From the NCBI GenBank assembly GCA_951800935.1, contig CATOLW010000005.1, forward strand, positions 1 to 16,319: a stretch of DNA of 16,319 nucleotides. Reading direction: 5' to 3'. A program made the position numbers and the translations under genes. Origin of the DNA: an uncultured Clostridium sp. (GTDB lineage Bacteria; Bacillota_A; Clostridia; TANB77; CAG-508). Positions 16,099 to 16,319 of this stretch are shown here, one piece after another (the first letter of the stretch is position 1; each line of letters opens with the position of its first letter). The notes beneath the pieces were generated by a model, which was given only the letters and a program-made list of their open reading frames with translations, did not search any database and had not been told where the DNA came from.

Positions 16099-16319
16099 AT
16101 GAAGGTTGCAATTGGTCAAGACAGTCATAGAATTGACTATGAAAACAAAGAAAAAAAAGTACTATTAGGTGGAATAGAATTTGAAGAAGATTATTCCATA
16201 GTAGGAAATAGTGATGCAGATGTTGTATTACATGCCGTTACCAATGCCATTTCAGGAATTACCTGTAAAAATGTATTAGGAAAAATTACAGATGATATGT
16301 GTAAAAGAGGAATTACTAA
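16099..16319 (+). CDS. ispF: IspF-like protein (2-C-methyl-D-erythritol 2,4-cyclodiphosphate synthase family), 3' end outside window
   Basis: The first 73 residues are visible. IspF makes the cyclic diphosphate intermediate of the MEP isoprenoid pathway with a divalent metal. The metal-site pattern is kept: Asp8 and His10 in GQDSHRID, and His45 in NSDADVVLHAVTNAIS, after LLGGIEF. But the next segment is TCKNVLGKITDDMCKRGIT, where normal IspF has an ALGDIG-x-x-FPD motif. This matches my memory of an IspF-like paralogue type in some Clostridia, so catalysis of the standard reaction is uncertain. The start is firmly set by AAGGAGGAG seven bases upstream and by a promoter. It has no in-frame CGG in the visible part. 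The family call is secure, the exact activity is not. Confidence 0.78.
   Translation, partial: MKVAIGQDSHRIDYENKEKKVLLGGIEFEEDYSIVGNSDADVVLHAVTNAISGITCKNVLGKITDDMCKRGIT

Noticed and set aside
1..16319. CRISPR arrays, tRNA or rRNA genes
   Set aside because: I saw no spaced direct repeats, no cloverleaf with a T-loop GTTCGAATC-type sequence and no rRNA-like conserved stretches.

Overview
The window is AT-rich, with short intergenic gaps, strong AGGAGG-type ribosome binding sites and U-tailed hairpin terminators. Together with a YtaF-type sporulation membrane protein, this points to a low-GC, probably spore-forming Firmicute (Clostridia-like, perhaps an uncultivated gut lineage). I cannot name the species.

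The main observation is that five clearly recognisable genes are each broken into two or more reading frames, and every break is of the same kind. An in-frame CGG codon is followed by a +1 shift, so the C is passed over (or CGGN is read as four bases) and translation continues at GGN, glycine. There are nine such sites: 723, 817, 980 and 1164 in a large serine recombinase; 3180 in smc; 8528 and 8164 (minus strand) in ytaF; 9557 in a calcium-type P-ATPase; and 11896 in a pilin-like GLUG-repeat protein. In roughly 4,900 codons of recognisable genes I found no in-frame CGG read as arginine, although about twenty out-of-frame cgg triplets occur in the same genes and CGA, CGT, CGC, AGA and AGG are used as arginine. 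The glycine restored by the shift falls on conserved glycines (for example WVLGEQS of SMC, and the Gly just before KCGHCG in the recombinase). Sequencing error is hard to reconcile with a strict single codon and single phase. The simplest reading is that CGG is an unassigned codon in this organism and acts as a general +1 frameshift signal, or that CGGN is a four-base glycine codon.

Layout. 1-1785: right end of an integrated mobile element, with an unknown gene tail and a large serine recombinase needing four shifts. 1786-2257: the severed C-terminal part of an ABC-transporter substrate-binding protein, apparently the insertion target. 2258-2645: a bidirectional terminator, a more GC-rich patch with a possible small minus-strand gene, and a promoter. 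2646-6582: XRE regulator followed by smc. 6643-6918: a second XRE regulator, convergent with smc. 7095-7997: pilin-like coiled-coil protein. 8059-8732: ytaF (minus). 8834-8949: a pair of inverted REP-like units. 8984-11588: Ca2+-type P-ATPase. 11761-13534: pilin-like GLUG protein. 13685-16006: a second, CtpE-like P-ATPase. 16099-end: start of an IspF-like protein.

Most genes are separate transcription units with their own promoter and terminator. Only the XRE-smc pair looks like a possible operon. The common thread is not a shared pathway but a shared decoding rule, seen in chromosomal housekeeping genes and in a mobile element alike.
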